Below, piece after piece: positions 45,556 through 57,464 of a stretch of 64,000 nt of DNA. Each line of letters opens with the position of its first letter. Position 1 is the first letter of the stretch. The notes under the pieces were generated by a model. It worked only from the letters and a program-made list of their open reading frames with translations, had not been told where the DNA came from and made no database searches. The position numbers and the translations under genes are program-made. The stretch comes from Girardinichthys multiradiatus (taxonomy: Eukaryota; Chordata; Actinopteri; Cyprinodontiformes; Goodeidae): the NCBI RefSeq assembly GCF_021462225.1, contig NC_061801.1:8242125-8306124 (forward strand). The letters are read 5' to 3'.

Positions 45556-47120
45556 CAGGTCCTTCTCAAAAAATTAGCATATTGTGATAAAGTTCATTAT
45601 TTTCTATAATGTAATGATGAAAATTTAACATTCATATATTTTAGATTCATTGCACACTAACTGAAATATTTCAAGTCTTTTATTGTCTTAATATGGATGA
45701 TTGTGGCATACAGCTCATGAAAACCCAAAATTCCTATCTCACAAAATTAGCATATTTCATCCGACCAATAAAAGAAAAGTGTTTTTAATACGAAAAACGT
45801 CAACCTTCAAATAATCATGTACAGTTATGCACTCAATACTTGGTCGGGAATCCTTTTGCAGAAATGACTGCTTCAATGCGGCGTGGCATGGAGGCAATCA
45901 GCCTGTGGCACTGCTGAGGTCTTATGGAGGCCCAGGATGCTTCGATAGCGGCCTTTAGCTCATCCAGAGTGTTGGGTCTTGAGTCTCTCAACGTTCTCTT
46001 CACAATATCCCACAGATTCTCTATGGGGTTCAGGTCAGGAGAGTTGGCAGGCCAATTGAGCACAGTGATACCATGGTCAGTAAACCATTTACCAGTGGTT
46101 TTGGCACTGTGAGCAGGTGCCAGGTCGTGCTGAAAAATGAAATCTTCATCTCCATAAAGCTTTTCAGCAGATGGAAGCAAGAAGTGCTCCAAAATCTCCT
46201 GATAGCTAGCTGCATTGACCCTGCCCTTGATAAAACACAGTGGACCAACACCAGCAGCTGACACGGCACCCCAGACCATCACTGACTGTGGGTACTTGAC
46301 ACTGGACTTCTGGCATTTTGGCATTTCCTTCTCCCCAGTCTTCCTCCAGACTCTGGCACCTTGATTTCCGAATGACATGCAGAATTTTCTTTCATCCGAA
46401 AAAAGTACTTTGGACCACTGAGCAACAGTCCAGTGCTGCTTCTCTGTAGCCCAGGACTGGGGAATGTGGCACCTGTAGCCCATTTCCTGCACACGCCTGT
46501 GCACGGTGGCTCTGGATGTTTCTACTCCAGACTCAGTCCACTGCTTCCGCAGGTCCCCCAAGGTCTGGAATCGGCCCTTCTCCACAATCTTCCTCAGGGT
46601 CCGGTCACCTCTTCTCATTGTGCAGCGTTTTCTGCCACACTTTTTCCTTCCCACAGACTTCCCACTGAGGTGCCTTGATACAGCACTCTGGGAACAGCCT
46701 ATTCGTTCAGAAATTTCTTTCTGTGTCTTACCCTCTTGCTTGAGGGTGTCAATAGTGGCCTTCTGGACAGCAGTCAGGTCGGCAGTCTTACCCATGATTG
46801 GGGTTTGGAGTGATGAACCAGGCTGGGAGTTTTAAAGGCCTCAGGAATCTTTTGCAGGTGTTTAGAGTTAACTCGTTGATTCAGATGAGGTTCATAGCTT
46901 GTTTAGAGAGCCTTTTAATTATATGCTAATTTTGTGAGATAGGAATTTTGGGTTTTCATGAGCTGTATGCCAAAATCATCCGTATTAAGACAATGAAAGA
47001 CCTGAAATATTTCAGTTAGTGTGCAATGAATCTAAAATACATGAATGTTAAATTTTCATCATGACATTATGGAAAATAATGAACTTTATCACAATATGCT
47101 AATTTTTTGAGAAGGACCTG
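45556..47120 (-). mobile_element. Complete Tc1-like transposon with intact transposase frame
   Basis: The ends are caggtccttctcaaaaaatt and its inverse, with TA duplicated on each side (45,554-55 and 47,121-22). IR/DR arms of ~200 bp: 45,556-45,765 and 46,920-47,120. It sits in an L2 fragment; the uninterrupted L2 sequence at about 25,705-25,730 shows the empty site. Same family as 20,025-21,589 but a separate insertion. Confidence 0.95.
45833..46795 (-). CDS. Tc1 transposase, full-length open frame
   Basis: 320 codons from ATG 46,795 (MGKTADLTAVQKATIDTLKQ) to the stop at 45,833. Two helix-turn-helix units (GKTQKEISERIGCSQSAVSR; ETSRATVHRRVQEMGY), a basic KCGRKRCTMRRG linker that may act as a nuclear signal, then the DDE domain: VLFSDERKFCMSFG, FIFQHDLAPAHSA and SPDLNPIENLW supply D, D and E. 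The sister copy has Ser where this copy has Arg after SDE, a change next to the catalytic Asp that could lower activity. Cut-and-paste transposition at TA. No stops or frameshifts. Confidence 0.9.
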   Translation of the reverse strand: MGKTADLTAVQKATIDTLKQEGKTQKEISERIGCSQSAVSRHLSGKSVGRKKCGRKRCTMRRGDRTLRKIVEKGRFQTLGDLRKQWTESGVETSRATVHRRVQEMGYRCHIPQSWATEKQHWTVAQWSKVLFSDERKFCMSFGNQGARVWRKTGEKEMPKCQKSSVKYPQSVMVWGAVSAAGVGPLCFIKGRVNAASYQEILEHFLLPSAEKLYGDEDFIFQHDLAPAHSAKTTGKWFTDHGITVLNWPANSPDLNPIENLWDIVKRTLRDSRPNTLDELKAAIEASWASIRPQQCHRLIASMPRRIEAVISAKGFPTKY

Positions 47121-47395
47121 TACATGCATGCTCAGAATGAGGGATGCTGCAAAGTCAATGACAGCGACTGTCCACTGTCTCCACATGAGGACAGTGAATG
47201 CTGCAAGTCTCTGACTCATTTCTTTTAACCAATTTAAATAAATAACTGAATTGATTGCACGGTTTGAAAGTTAGGATTAAATGGAATGTATGTACCTGAC
47301 TTGAAATCTGTATTTGATTGAATTGACTTTGTAAAGTACCTTGAGATGACAAGTATTGTGAATTGGCCCTGTATAAATAAAACTGAATTCTGAGA
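47121..47395 (+). mobile_element. L2 LINE 3' fragment, part 2
   Basis: Continues the 3' UTR after the Tc1, ending with gtaccttgagatgac and a tataaataaaactgaatt tail. Confidence 0.8.
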
Positions 47396-48044
47396 AAGGA
47401 GTAAAAAGAATAATCAAACAAGTTGTCCAAGAGTCAAGGAGCACTCACAGAGTCTAAGAAAGACTTGGAAAAAGCAGGTACAGATTTCCCCAATTTGAAA
47501 AGTTTTCAACAGCAATGGTCTTCAGAATAGGTTCATACACAGAGGAGGCGGAGAATAACAAGCCTACTAAAAGACATGAGGCAAGACGAGGAGGTATGAG
47601 AAGGCAGGCAAAAGATCATACACGGAAGGCTTGGTCCAACAAGTGTTTAGCAAGAATCATAGCTGTAGCAATGAAAATTGGGTCATACACAATAAGTTGA
47701 TTATGAAAACTGCTGGAACGCTGTGGCAAGGCAAAGAAACGACCTGGCATCAGAGGAGAAATGGGTAGAAATACTGGAGAAACAGGTGAGTGAAATGATC
47801 AGACAATTGTGGTAAGCTGAGCAACATGGCCGATCACAAATCATGACACTTAGTCCTACTACGGTTTTCTGAAAACATAACGGTGATTGTTTTAATTTGA
47901 TAATGTAACCTTTGGATGTCAGATGTTTGATTTAAACAGAACATAAATAGCAACAACCTCTGTGAAACGATGCACTTCATTACCTGAGAAACTTTATGTT
48001 TAGGAAAACGAAAAACAAGCCAATTTTGCCTTTAAGGTCTGGCT
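47396..48044. other. Unassigned interval in intron 1 (copy B)
   Basis: Absent from copy A. A purine-rich stretch at 47,510-47,800 may be LTR-derived. No gene recognised. Confidence 0.4.
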
Positions 48045-48620
48045 ATTGGCTCCCGTTGTTGCCATGGCAGGAACTGTGCTATGAACTGTGCTATGTCCCT
48101 GTCTCCCAGCCTCGTTGTTCCTTCCCTTGAATGTTACTCACTGCTTCATAATCCTGGTAGAAAAACCTGTTTCCAATGGAACGCTGTGACAAGAGCATAC
48201 TCCTGGAATACGAGTACCACGGCAATCCTGGTTCATAACAAAGTCATTGAAATCTATGCGTCTTGAAAGGGTTACAGACATTTCAAAGGATTTGGGAATC
48301 CAGATAACCACCGTGAGAGCTATCCTCCATAAAAAGAGACAATGTGGAACAACAGAGAACCTTTCCAGGAGTAACCTGCCTACCAAAAATACTCCAATAA
48401 ACCTCATCTAATAGGTCACAAAAAAAACCCAGGACAACATCTAAACCACTGAAGGCATGACATTCCTTATTTAAGCTCAGTGTTCTAGACTGAACAATAA
48501 GAAAGACCCTGGTTTAAAATGGCATCAATGGAAAGGTTTTATGGCAAAAAAAGCACAAAAGGGTCATCTCCCACTGGCAAAGTCAAACATGATGGAGATA
48601 AACCACCATGCATGCAGCCA
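48045..48620 (+). pseudogene. Decayed Tc1 transposase N-terminal half (copy B)
   Basis: Counterpart of 26,060-26,650 with the same stops and frame breaks (HNKVIEIYAS, GTTENLSRSNLPTK). Confidence 0.65.
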
Positions 48621-49015
48621 CACCTAAAGGCAATTTAAAGACACCCATTTAGGCTTCACCATTTAGGCTTAGGCTACTGACACCATCATGTACAATACAG
48701 CAAATACTTATTCACCTCATTTCATCTTCCTTCTACGTATTTAGCGTTTAGATTTGTGTACTTTATCTTGTCTAGAGTTTGTATTTATGTACATTTTTTT
48801 GAGTTTTCCCATTTCTGCCAAATTTTTATTTTTGAAAGCATTTTACAGTTTAAATATTGAAATAATTCTGTACTATATTGTTTGTAACTGTTCACCTTTT
48901 ATTCATGGCTGTTTCTATTATTTATTTATCCTTCCTAGTATTATCTTACTAGAGGCACATCTTTACCCTATCCTGTCCAATTGATCTCATTGACTCTAAT
49001 TATAACCACACTTTT

Positions 49016-49471
49016 TATCTGTGTTCTTTTCAGAGCCTCTCTTTGCATTTAACAAAATCTTTAGAGATTGTGTTGTCACCTCATATATACATATATACAT
49101 AAAACACGTATGTGAAAGTAGTAAATATGTCATTAATATAAATGTTCTGAAGGTTACTTTTCTGTTTTCCTCTTAATTTCTTAAACGTTGCCAGGATCGG
49201 CATCCAGAGTTATGCCGAAATTTGCGCGTCCTGCCGCATATTGTTGAGAAAACAGACTGACATATGACCGATGAAGAAACTTCTGAAATATTTGTAATAT
49301 TAACATGTTTCTTCACTATGAACGCCATGGAAAGGTTATGTTTTTTTGGCAGGTTTATTTAAAAAATGACGGTTTTGTTTTCTTTTATCTAAACCTGATG
49401 AGTCTAATGTTTTAAACTCAAAGTGTCTCAGGAAGATGTTCTCTGCTGCAAGGTTTGCAAGTACGGCTCAC
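49016..49471. other. Copy B-specific intron segment with inverted exon-like block
   Basis: 49,350-49,471 is a diverged reverse complement of about 50,335-50,470. On plus it reads VSQEDVLCCKVCKYGSRS; the partner on minus reads VSQEDVLCCMVCNYGSHS. No complete gene. Confidence 0.4.
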
Positions 49472-49639
49472 GTTCTCTTTTTGTAACAACAGCATAATAG
49501 TTGAAGAAACGCGTGTGCTTGTTTGGCAAAGTTGATCTGGTTTTTTTTAGCTAGCTGACAGATAGATAAATAGAGTTCAAGGCCATTAAACAAGTGAATA
49601 GGGATGTAACATCTCTGTAATGTTAAATGCTGACAACTG

Positions 49640-50821
49640 TATCTGATAGGTCTAAACAACCCGTCAGATACTGTTCCCCCTGTACTAAATAGAGGAACAG
49701 GGGAAACGGTATCTGATGGTGATTATAGGACCGTCAGATACGGTTTACCCTGTTCAATACAGGGAAAACGGTCTCTGACGAGGTGTATAGACCCATTAAG
49801 ATGCATTACCTCTTTTTAAGAGAGAGGACATTTTTTATGGGGTGCATAGACCTTTCAGGAAGTCTCTCGACTGAATGCAATTAATAGCTGGGGATGCTGA
49901 AAATGACAATAAATACATGACTATGCATTGACAACAGTATAGATATCTGTAGTTTCTCTCTCTCTGTAGTCAAAAGTTTGGACTCACCTCAGTCATTCAA
50001 TTGCTTTTCCTTATTTTTATAACTTTCTACACTGTAGATACACAGTGAAAACATCAAAACTATTAAGCAAACGTATGTAGAATTATGTAACAACCACAAA
50101 ATTGTGAAAAATCTCAAAACATCTTGTTTATCTTAGATTCTTCTTAACAGTCCCCCTTTGCTTTAATTACTGCTTTGCATTTTCTCTATGAGCTTCATGA
50201 GTCAGTCACCTGAAATGGTTTTCCATTCCTCTGGGAACTCTTTCAAGACTGCTGGAAAACCATTTTTCGTATTTCAACCCAAACCAGCTAGTTTAAAACA
50301 TTTGGATTTAACAATGCTTCAACTATTTTGTTGTTGGTACAGAAAGCAGAGAATGTGAGCCGTAATTGCAAACCATGCAGCAGAGAACATCTTCCTGAGA
50401 CACAGAGTTTAAAACATTCAACTCAAACAAGTTTAGATAAAAGGTAACAAAACCGTAATTTTTTAACCAACCTGTCAAAAAAACATAAGGACCAGAGGAA
50501 CTCCGAGGCGTCTGACCGCCGGCAGGGTGCGGTAGCTCCGACATTTTTTAAATAAAACTGTATTTAATTGTTATATTTCTATGAATCCAGACCAGAAAGA
50601 CAAATACTGAATACTTACAGTGCATCCAGAAAGTATTCACAGCGCTTCACATTTTGTTATGTTACAGCCTCATTCCAACTTGGATTAATCTCTTTCCTCA
50701 AAATTCTACAAAGAAATACAAAGTATGTGTAGAATTTTGGGAAATAGAGATTAATACAATTTGGAATGAGGCTGTAACATTACAAAATGTGAAGCGCTGT
50801 GAATACTCTCTGGATGCACTG
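49640..50821. repeat. Foldback array, Tc1 remnant and MITE (copy B)
   Basis: Counterparts of 29,157-29,300, 29,470-29,790 and 30,136-30,339: the alternating gtatctga array (49,640-49,785), the Tc1 left end (49,950-50,270) and the 204-bp MITE (50,618-50,821, TA on both sides). Confidence 0.8.
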
Positions 50822-51112
50822 TAAGTATTTGTTCATATATCGCAAGTCATATCGTCATTGCACTATTAGGCACTGTTATCGTACATCGCAGGTTTCTCTA
50901 ATATCGTGCAGCCTTATTAATTAGTTTCTAAGCAAACTTGTATCGGTGTCGAAGGGCAACAAACCACTCAAAATGGCGGACGTGGGTCGTTCCCATCGAG
51001 TAACGAAGCGTTTACCGTTTTAAGTCTATAGGGTACATTTGGGCTTTAAGATGCTAATCCATTAGCCACCTAAAATGTTCCTAAACTGTAACTGACATGA
51101 AAACATACAAAC

Positions 51113-51254
51113 CTAATCTGTGCAGCAGAACTTTAGGGTTGAGACCAGCCTCCAGGACGTTGTGCCGCAGATGATCTTCTTTGTCCTCTTTAGCTGTTTG
51201 GGAAATCTCTCCCACTGCTGCACTCTGCCACCGTTTGAGCTGCTGTCTCCACAT
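51113..51254 (-). CDS. C2H2 zinc-finger gene, copy B: first coding exon
   Basis: Identical over 142 bp to 30,646-30,787: ATG at 51,254, 47 codons ending VLLHRL, donor g|gtttgt at 51,113/51,112. Joins in phase to 44,776 or 44,764. Intron ~6.3 kb. The start codon lies 76 bp from the hAT end at 51,330. Confidence 0.7.
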
Positions 51255-51615
51255 CTTTGTTGTTAGCTTCTCTTCAAAAGATCCTTTAACAGTTACTGAG
51301 TAGTTATAACTCGGCTTTGATCCAAACTCTAGTGATGGGACATTTGAAGCAAAGCTTCGAGTTTACAGAGTAAAAAGGTTCGATGCGTGTCTTGTCTTGC
51401 GGGAAATCACGTGACCGATGACAAACGATGCCTTGCATTTCCGTGGAGACGTCACTGCTTCATTTCGCGTGTCGGATTTCAAAATAAAAGCGCGATGACA
51501 CTTGTTGCTTCGTGGGTTGTTGTAGTGGTTTGGTCGCACGTCAGCAGAGATAGGAGCATCTGAGAAGAATGGAGCCAACAAAAAAAGGAAAACCTCTTCC
51601 ATCTGGGAGTAATTT

Positions 51616-53921
51616 CAGAATCAGAATCAGAATCAGAATCAGAAAAGCTTTATTGCCAAGTACGTTTTTGGACATACAAGGAATTTGTTTTGGCGTAGTC
51701 GGTGCAATACAGTACAAATTAAACAGTACAAACATATCTACAATATAATATAAATATAAGTGCACAGTTTTAAGTGAGTGAGAGTAAATATAGAGCAGTA
51801 TAAGATGCAAGAGCAATACAACAGTGCAGGTGATCATTGTGCAAGTAAAGCAGTGCAAGTAAAGCAGGAGTCCAAGCTGAGCGTTAATGTAACGCATAGA
51901 GTTACAGGTTACAGGTGTCCTGTCAGCAAAAAAAGGGGGGGTGTGGGGGAAAGGGAGAGTGTCAGGGTGGTTTCCCGGCTTTGTTAACCAGGCTGGTGGC
52001 AGATGGGAAAAAACTGTTCTTGTGGCGTGAGGTTTTGGTCCGGATGGACCGCAGCCTCCTGCCAGAGGGGAGAGTCTCAAAGAGTCTGTGACCGGGGTGG
52101 GAGGGATCAGCCAGAATCTTCCCTGGACTCAATGATGGCTGTGTAGAAGTGCACCATCATAGTCTTTGGCAGGTTGAATTTTTTCAGCTGCCGCAGGAAG
52201 AACATCCTCTGCTGGGCTTTCTTGATGAGGGAGCTGATGTTTGGCTCCCACTTGAGATCCTGGGAGATGATGGTTCCCAGGAAGCGGAAAGATTCCACAG
52301 TGTCAATTGTGGAGTCACAGAGGGTGATGGGGGCAGGTGGGCTGGGTTCTGCCTGAAGTCCACAACCATCTCCACTGTCTTTAGAGCGTTGAGCTCAAGG
52401 CTGTTCTGGCTGCACCAGTCCAACAGATGGTCCACCTCCCATCTGTATGCGGACTCGTCACCATCAGAGATGAGTCCGATCAGGGTGGTGTCGTCCGCAA
52501 ACTTCAGAAGCTTGACAGACTGGTGACTGGAGGTGCAGCTGTTGGTGTACAGGGAGAAGAGCAGAGGAGAGAGAACACAGCCTTGGGGGGAACCGGTGCT
52601 GATGGTCAGGGAGTCAGAGACGTGCTTCCCCAGCCTCACGCGCTGCTTCCTGTCAGACAGGAAGTCAGTGATCCACCTGCAGGTGGAGTCGGGCACACTC
52701 AGCTGGGAGAGCTTCTCCTGTAGCAGAACTGGGACGATGGTGTTGAAGGCAGAGCTGAAATCCACAAACAGGATCCTGGCATAGGTTCCTGTGGAGTCCA
52801 GGTGCCGGAGGATGAAGTGAAGGGCTAGGTTGACTGCATCATCTACAGACCTGTTGGCTCTGTAGGCAAACTGCAGGGGGTCCAGGAGGGGGTCGGTGAT
52901 GTCTTTTAGGTGTGAGAGCACAAGGCGCTCAAAGGACTTCATCACCACAGAGGTCAGGGCGACGGGTCTGAAGTCATTAAGCCCTGTGGTCCTTGGCTTC
53001 TTGGGAACAGGGACGATGGTGGAGGACTTGAAGCAGGCTGGCACATGACATGTCTCCAGTGAGGTGTTAAAAATGTCTGTGAAGACTGGAGACAGCTGAT
53101 CAGCGCAGTGCTTCAGGCTGGCTGGTGAGACAGAATCCGGACCAGCAGCTTTCCGGGGGTTCTGTCTCCTGAAGAGTTTGTTGACGTCCCTCTCCTGGAT
53201 GGAAAGAGCCGTCCTCGGCGTGGGTAGGGGGCTGGTGGGGGGGAACTTCAGGGTGGGGGTTGGAGGTGCCAAGGCCCCTCTTGAGGTTGGGGAGGTGGGG
53301 GTGGTGGATTGTGGCTGCAGCTGTTGGGGGGCGTCGTGGGAGATGGTTGCAGGACTGTCCCTTTGTCTTTCAAAGCGGCAGTAGAACTCGTTCAGGTCGT
53401 TGGCGAGGCGTCGGTCGTTGATGGAGTGGGGGGCTTTCGGCTTGTAGTTGGTGATTTGCTTGAGCCCTTTCCAGACAGACGCAGAGTCGTTGGCTGAGAA
53501 CTGGTTTTGGAGCTTCTCAGAGTACAGTCGTTTGGCCTCTTTCACTGCCTTGCCAAACTTGTACTTGGCCTCTCTGTATATGTCTTTGTCCCCACTCCTG
53601 AAGGCCTCTTCCTTATCCAGTCTTAACCTTCTGAGTTTAGCTGTGAACCAGGGTTTGTCGTTGTTGTAACTCACCCTGGTGCATGATGGTACACAGCTGT
53701 CCTCACAGAAGCTGATGTAGGAAGTCACAGCCTCTGTGTACTCGTCCAGACTGTTGGTAGTAGTCCTGAACACATCCCAGTCTGTACAGCCTAAACACGC
53801 CTGGAGATTCTCCACAGCCTCACTGCTCCACTTCCTTGTTGTCCTCACAACAGGTTTGCAGAGCTTTAGTTTCTGCCTGTATGCAGGAATCAGGTGGACC
53901 ATGATGTGGTCGGATTGGCCC
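51616..53921 (-). mobile_element. Rex1 LINE inserted in the hAT element
   Basis: Copy A reads gggagtaatttaaaatgtg at 31,138-31,156 without insert. Here the same site is split with a 4-bp attt duplication (51,612-51,615 and 53,922-53,925). The 3' end on the minus strand is a tandem gattct tail (51,616-51,640). 5'-truncated inside the endonuclease. Confidence 0.95.
52107..53921 (-). pseudogene. Rex1 endonuclease C-terminus plus reverse transcriptase, one frameshift
   Basis: Open from the truncation point: [15 protein letters not shown] carries the SDH motif of the endonuclease end. Then [91 protein letters not shown] and [14 protein letters not shown] with the catalytic DD. After [16 protein letters not shown] (~52,345) the frame shifts; 52,298-52,107 continues ESFRFLGTIISQDLKWE in another frame. 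Nearly intact otherwise, consistent with recent insertion. Confidence 0.88.
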
Positions 53922-54039
53922 ATTTAAAATGTGTTCTCAAAACAAGGTTTGTGTAAAATGTGTTTGCAGCATTTACTTTATTTTATTTGTATCATTACCA
54001 ATAATTCTGTATCAATGAACTTTCATCTTTGTGTTTCAG

Positions 54040-55985
54040 TTGAAGTGTTTGTTGTGTGCCAGAGAGCTGGTATACAATAATAACACCTCATCAATGCTTA
54101 GGCATTTCAGAGCCATTTATGAAAAAGAAAAGCCACACACTTCAAATCAAACGCAGAAGCAGGTGTCGGATGATGCTGTGGTGAATCTTATTGTAAAGGA
54201 TTCACAGCCCTTTACTGTTGTGGAAGACGAGGGGTTCAGGGAACTCCTTCATTTGCTGGATCCCACCTATGTTCTCCCTACTAGAAAGGTTTATATGTGT
54301 ACACAACAAGATCAAATGTAGTGCTAACAAATAATTGCAGTAATTTCAATTAATTTCCTTTCCTTCAAGGCATTAAAGAAGATGGAGGAAAAATATGAAA
54401 AAACAAAACAAAAGAAAAGGCCAAAGAGGACATGCAGAAGGTGTCTGCTTGAGCCTCACAGTAGATATGTGGACATTAATAAATACGGATGCATACCTGG
54501 CAATAACATGCCACTTTGTTGATGCAGACGATAAACTGGGCACTGTGCTGCTTAGAGTTGAGCATTTCCCTCAGAGTCACACATCAAAAAATCTGGTAAG
54601 GGTAGTTCATACCCACATGGAGGAGTGGGGAATAACTAATAAGGTTACTTGCCTATAGTCACTGATGCTGCCTCAAACATGATTGCACGTGCTAAGGCCT
54701 TAAGGATCAGGCACTCTGTGTGCATTGCTCATGCACTGAAGTTGTTGGTAGGAAAATCATTTGACCAGGTCCCTGCTCTCTGTGACATTCGTACAAACGA
54801 ATTGTAACATATTTTCACTCAAGCACCAAAGGTAAAGAAAGCTAGAAGTAGTATAGATACAGATAGGAAGACAGTCACAAAAGCTTGTCACTGATGTGGA
54901 CAGATGCTGGAATAGCATAACCTCACTATCTTGTCAGGAGTATCAAACAATTGAGGAGTGCTTACCTGTATTATTCACTTTTTACCAGGCAACATTAGAA
55001 CTCCCAGAAGAGAGAAGGGTCTCAATCTCAAAGATAACCCTTAATGAACATGCTGCACCATGCAGGACTTGGAAAATCAGCAAATATCACCTGAGTTGCT
55101 AAACTTCTCTCAGAAGTTTTTAAAGTGTCAGAGAAAATGTGACAAGTATAGAACCCCTAAACATAATGACAGTGGCCACATTTTTGACCCCAGGTTTAAA
55201 ACTCTTGGCTTTCTCAGCCAAAACAAGGCACAAGAGGCAGTACAGCAGCTAATCTCTGAACATACTGCACTAATAGCCAGCAGTGAAGCTCCACATCCAT
55301 CAGATGCAAGAGAAGGCACCAGCAACTCTAGTGAGTTTTTATTTATTCTGTAAATTCCTTGACCTTGACATATTAGTACTGCTGTATTTCAGCTGCTGGT
55401 GTTGTATGATTATATTTAATGTTTTTTTTTTTTTTTATTGCTATTTATTGGTGAGCTGTGGTGTCTGCTAGATGAAGCAGTGGACCAGAAGAGACGAAGC
55501 TCCAATGCCACAGCAGATGCCATAGTAGAGGTGGAGCGATATCAGGCACAAGTTAACTTGAGGAGACATGAGGACCCCTGGAGTACTAGCATAGGTAATG
55601 TAAGGTAAGTTTATTTATATAGCGCTTTTCAGCAACGAGACACTCAAAGCGCTGTACATACAATCACAATACAATCACAAAGCAAATAAACACAGATGCA
55701 AACACAGAAAAACAAATCAAATGATAAAATCAAACAACAGAGGTAATTTAAAAAAGTAAAATAAAATAAAGAGACTAGAATGATGGACAATAAAATGAAA
55801 GGAAAGCATACACAAAAACATGTGTATCCCTACTTGTACCACATGGCACAGAGGTTCCTATGTTCACCAGCATCCTCAATGCCTTGCGAGAGCGGGTTTT
55901 CCAAGGCTGGGGAGGTAATCAGCCGACAAAGAAATCACCTTCAACCACAGTGAAATTAGTCTTGTTTTTGAATACAAATAATTAA
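54040..55985 (+). pseudogene. hAT/ZBED transposase, decayed
   Basis: Order of parts across frames: BED finger LKCLLCARELVYNNNTSS with RHFRAIYEKE (54,040-54,130), an acidic segment EDEGFRELLHLLDPTYVLP (to ~54,290), a middle part with VTDAASNMIARAKALRI and CIAHALKLLV (54,655-54,750), DPRFKTLGFLSQNKAQEAV (55,190-55,240), and the C-terminal dimerisation motif PCERVFSKAGEVISRQRNHL (~55,885-55,945). Many stops and frameshifts lie between them. A LINE-tail repeat is inserted at 55,606-55,800. Not functional. Confidence 0.85.
55606..55800 (-). repeat. LINE 3' tail inserted in hAT
   Basis: gtttatttatatagcgcttt at the left is the inverse of a LINE tail also seen at 28,690-28,740. It separates the hAT middle and C-terminal parts. 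Confidence 0.6.
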
Positions 55986-55990
55986 CACCC

Positions 55991-56632
55991 AAATACCCAT
56001 CCACCAGCAATTTCACATTTAGTTGTTTGATCAGCAAGGACACATCAGTCTCACCCAGGAGAAACAGACTGAATGCTATTGAACGAGTGAAACTCTGTGT
56101 GCAGCTAACTATAAAGGATCTGAAGCAGAGGTTCCAGAAAAATAATTCAAGTTTTTCAGGAAGGAAGTCACAAACACAAAGCTTACAGTGCATCTTCATT
56201 GTTAAATCAGTCCACATAAAAATCATATCACATAAAAGAAAACTATTACCACAGATGTCAGAATATTAGCAGACCAGGGGGAAAGGTCCATGATCTAAAG
56301 GGCACTTATGCAATAGATGGATTTCACTGGATGTGTTGAACTGCCATTTATTTGCAGTTGCCTCTAAGTTGGAGTAGTATTTGTGCACCTGTTTATGTCA
56401 CTGATCACACTTATGTCATTTCAGTTCAACCTTCCCTGAATAGGAGTAAGAGGTAACTCATCCGTGTGAAGCCACATGACGGTGTGTGGGGATCAGATGT
56501 TCCTGACGAATTTAAGCATAGATCAACAGGAAATAAGATTAGAAACTAGAAAATTTCGGAAGAAATTTAGACGGGGCCTGCCTCTTGGTGCGTGCTTCTG
56601 GGACCACAAAGTTTCTCTGGCCGTTAGGTTTA
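55991..56632. other. No recognisable gene
   Basis: Short frames only, no motif recognised. Confidence 0.5.
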
Positions 56633-57258
56633 GCTATTTAAAAATCATTATGTATGCAATAATCAGCTTAAAATATTACTAGTTACTCTGGAAGACTGAG
56701 GCTTTTATTTTGAAATTTTCAGTAAGCCTTATTTTAAATGGGCAACACTGGGTGAGGTCCAACATTAGTGTGAAGCTCAGTTCTGAAATGGTCTATTGTT
56801 TAAAATGCAAAGGCATTTATTTTGTAGAGCATCTTTTGTCCAGCATGGCTGTACTTTCAGGTCTGGGTTAGTTGCATTGGTTAAATAGAACCTGTTTGCT
56901 ATTTAAAAATCATTTTCTATGCTCTTGTGAGCTCACAAAATCCATAGTAACTATGGGGGGTTGAGGCTTTTATTTTGAAAGTTTCAGTAGGCTTTATTTT
57001 AAAAGGCCAACATGGTCCTATTTCCAATACTGGGTGAGCTCCAACAGTAGTGTGAAGCCCACTCCTGCAATCATCTATTGTTTAAAGGCTTTTTTTTTTG
57101 TAGAGCAGGTTTTGTCTTATTTTGAAAATCAAGCATGGTTGTCCTTTCAGGTCTGGGTTATTTCTATTAGTTATATAGAACCTGCTTGCTATTGTAAAAC
57201 CATTGGGTATGTTATTATAAGCTTTAAATAATCATTAATAAGCATGGAGGGTTGATGA
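56633..57258 (+). repeat. Tandem repeat, ~265-290 bp units
   Basis: Units start gctatttaaaaatcatt at 56,633 and 56,898, with a third partial one (gctattgtaaaaccatt) at 57,188. Each unit includes gtctgggtta and tagaacctg. Two full and one partial copy, moderately diverged. No ORF. Confidence 0.75.
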
Positions 57259-57464
57259 AAGAAATTGACCTTTAGGGTCAATCACTGTTTTCTGGGTGTT
57301 GGAACAGCAGTACATGCTGTTTAAGTTCCCCACACAACATGGCCGCCATGTAGTTGCCTCCTATGAAGATGGTCAAAGGGTTAGGGGTCGGGTCAGGTTT
57401 AAGCCATAGAAATGAATGAAAATCAATGAAAGTCAATGCAAAGTCCTCAGAAAGATAGTAATCC

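Larger units (their letters stand above)
39689..54155 (+). repeat. Segmental duplication, copy B
   Basis: Direct copy of 12,635-31,378; block correspondences are listed under copy A. Copy-specific insertions here: a piggyBac-like element (40,496), Tc1 (45,556) and Rex1 (51,616). Copy-specific losses: most of the intronic L2 and ~27.04-28.9 kb of A. Confidence 0.9.
51330..55990 (+). mobile_element. hAT (BED-type) element, interrupted by Rex1
   Basis: The left end tagtgatgggacatttgaag is at 51,330. Rex1 occupies 51,616-53,921; hAT sequence continues from 53,922 to about 55,990. The right inverted end was not found, so the right boundary is approximate (after the ERVFSKAGEV region). Confidence 0.75.
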
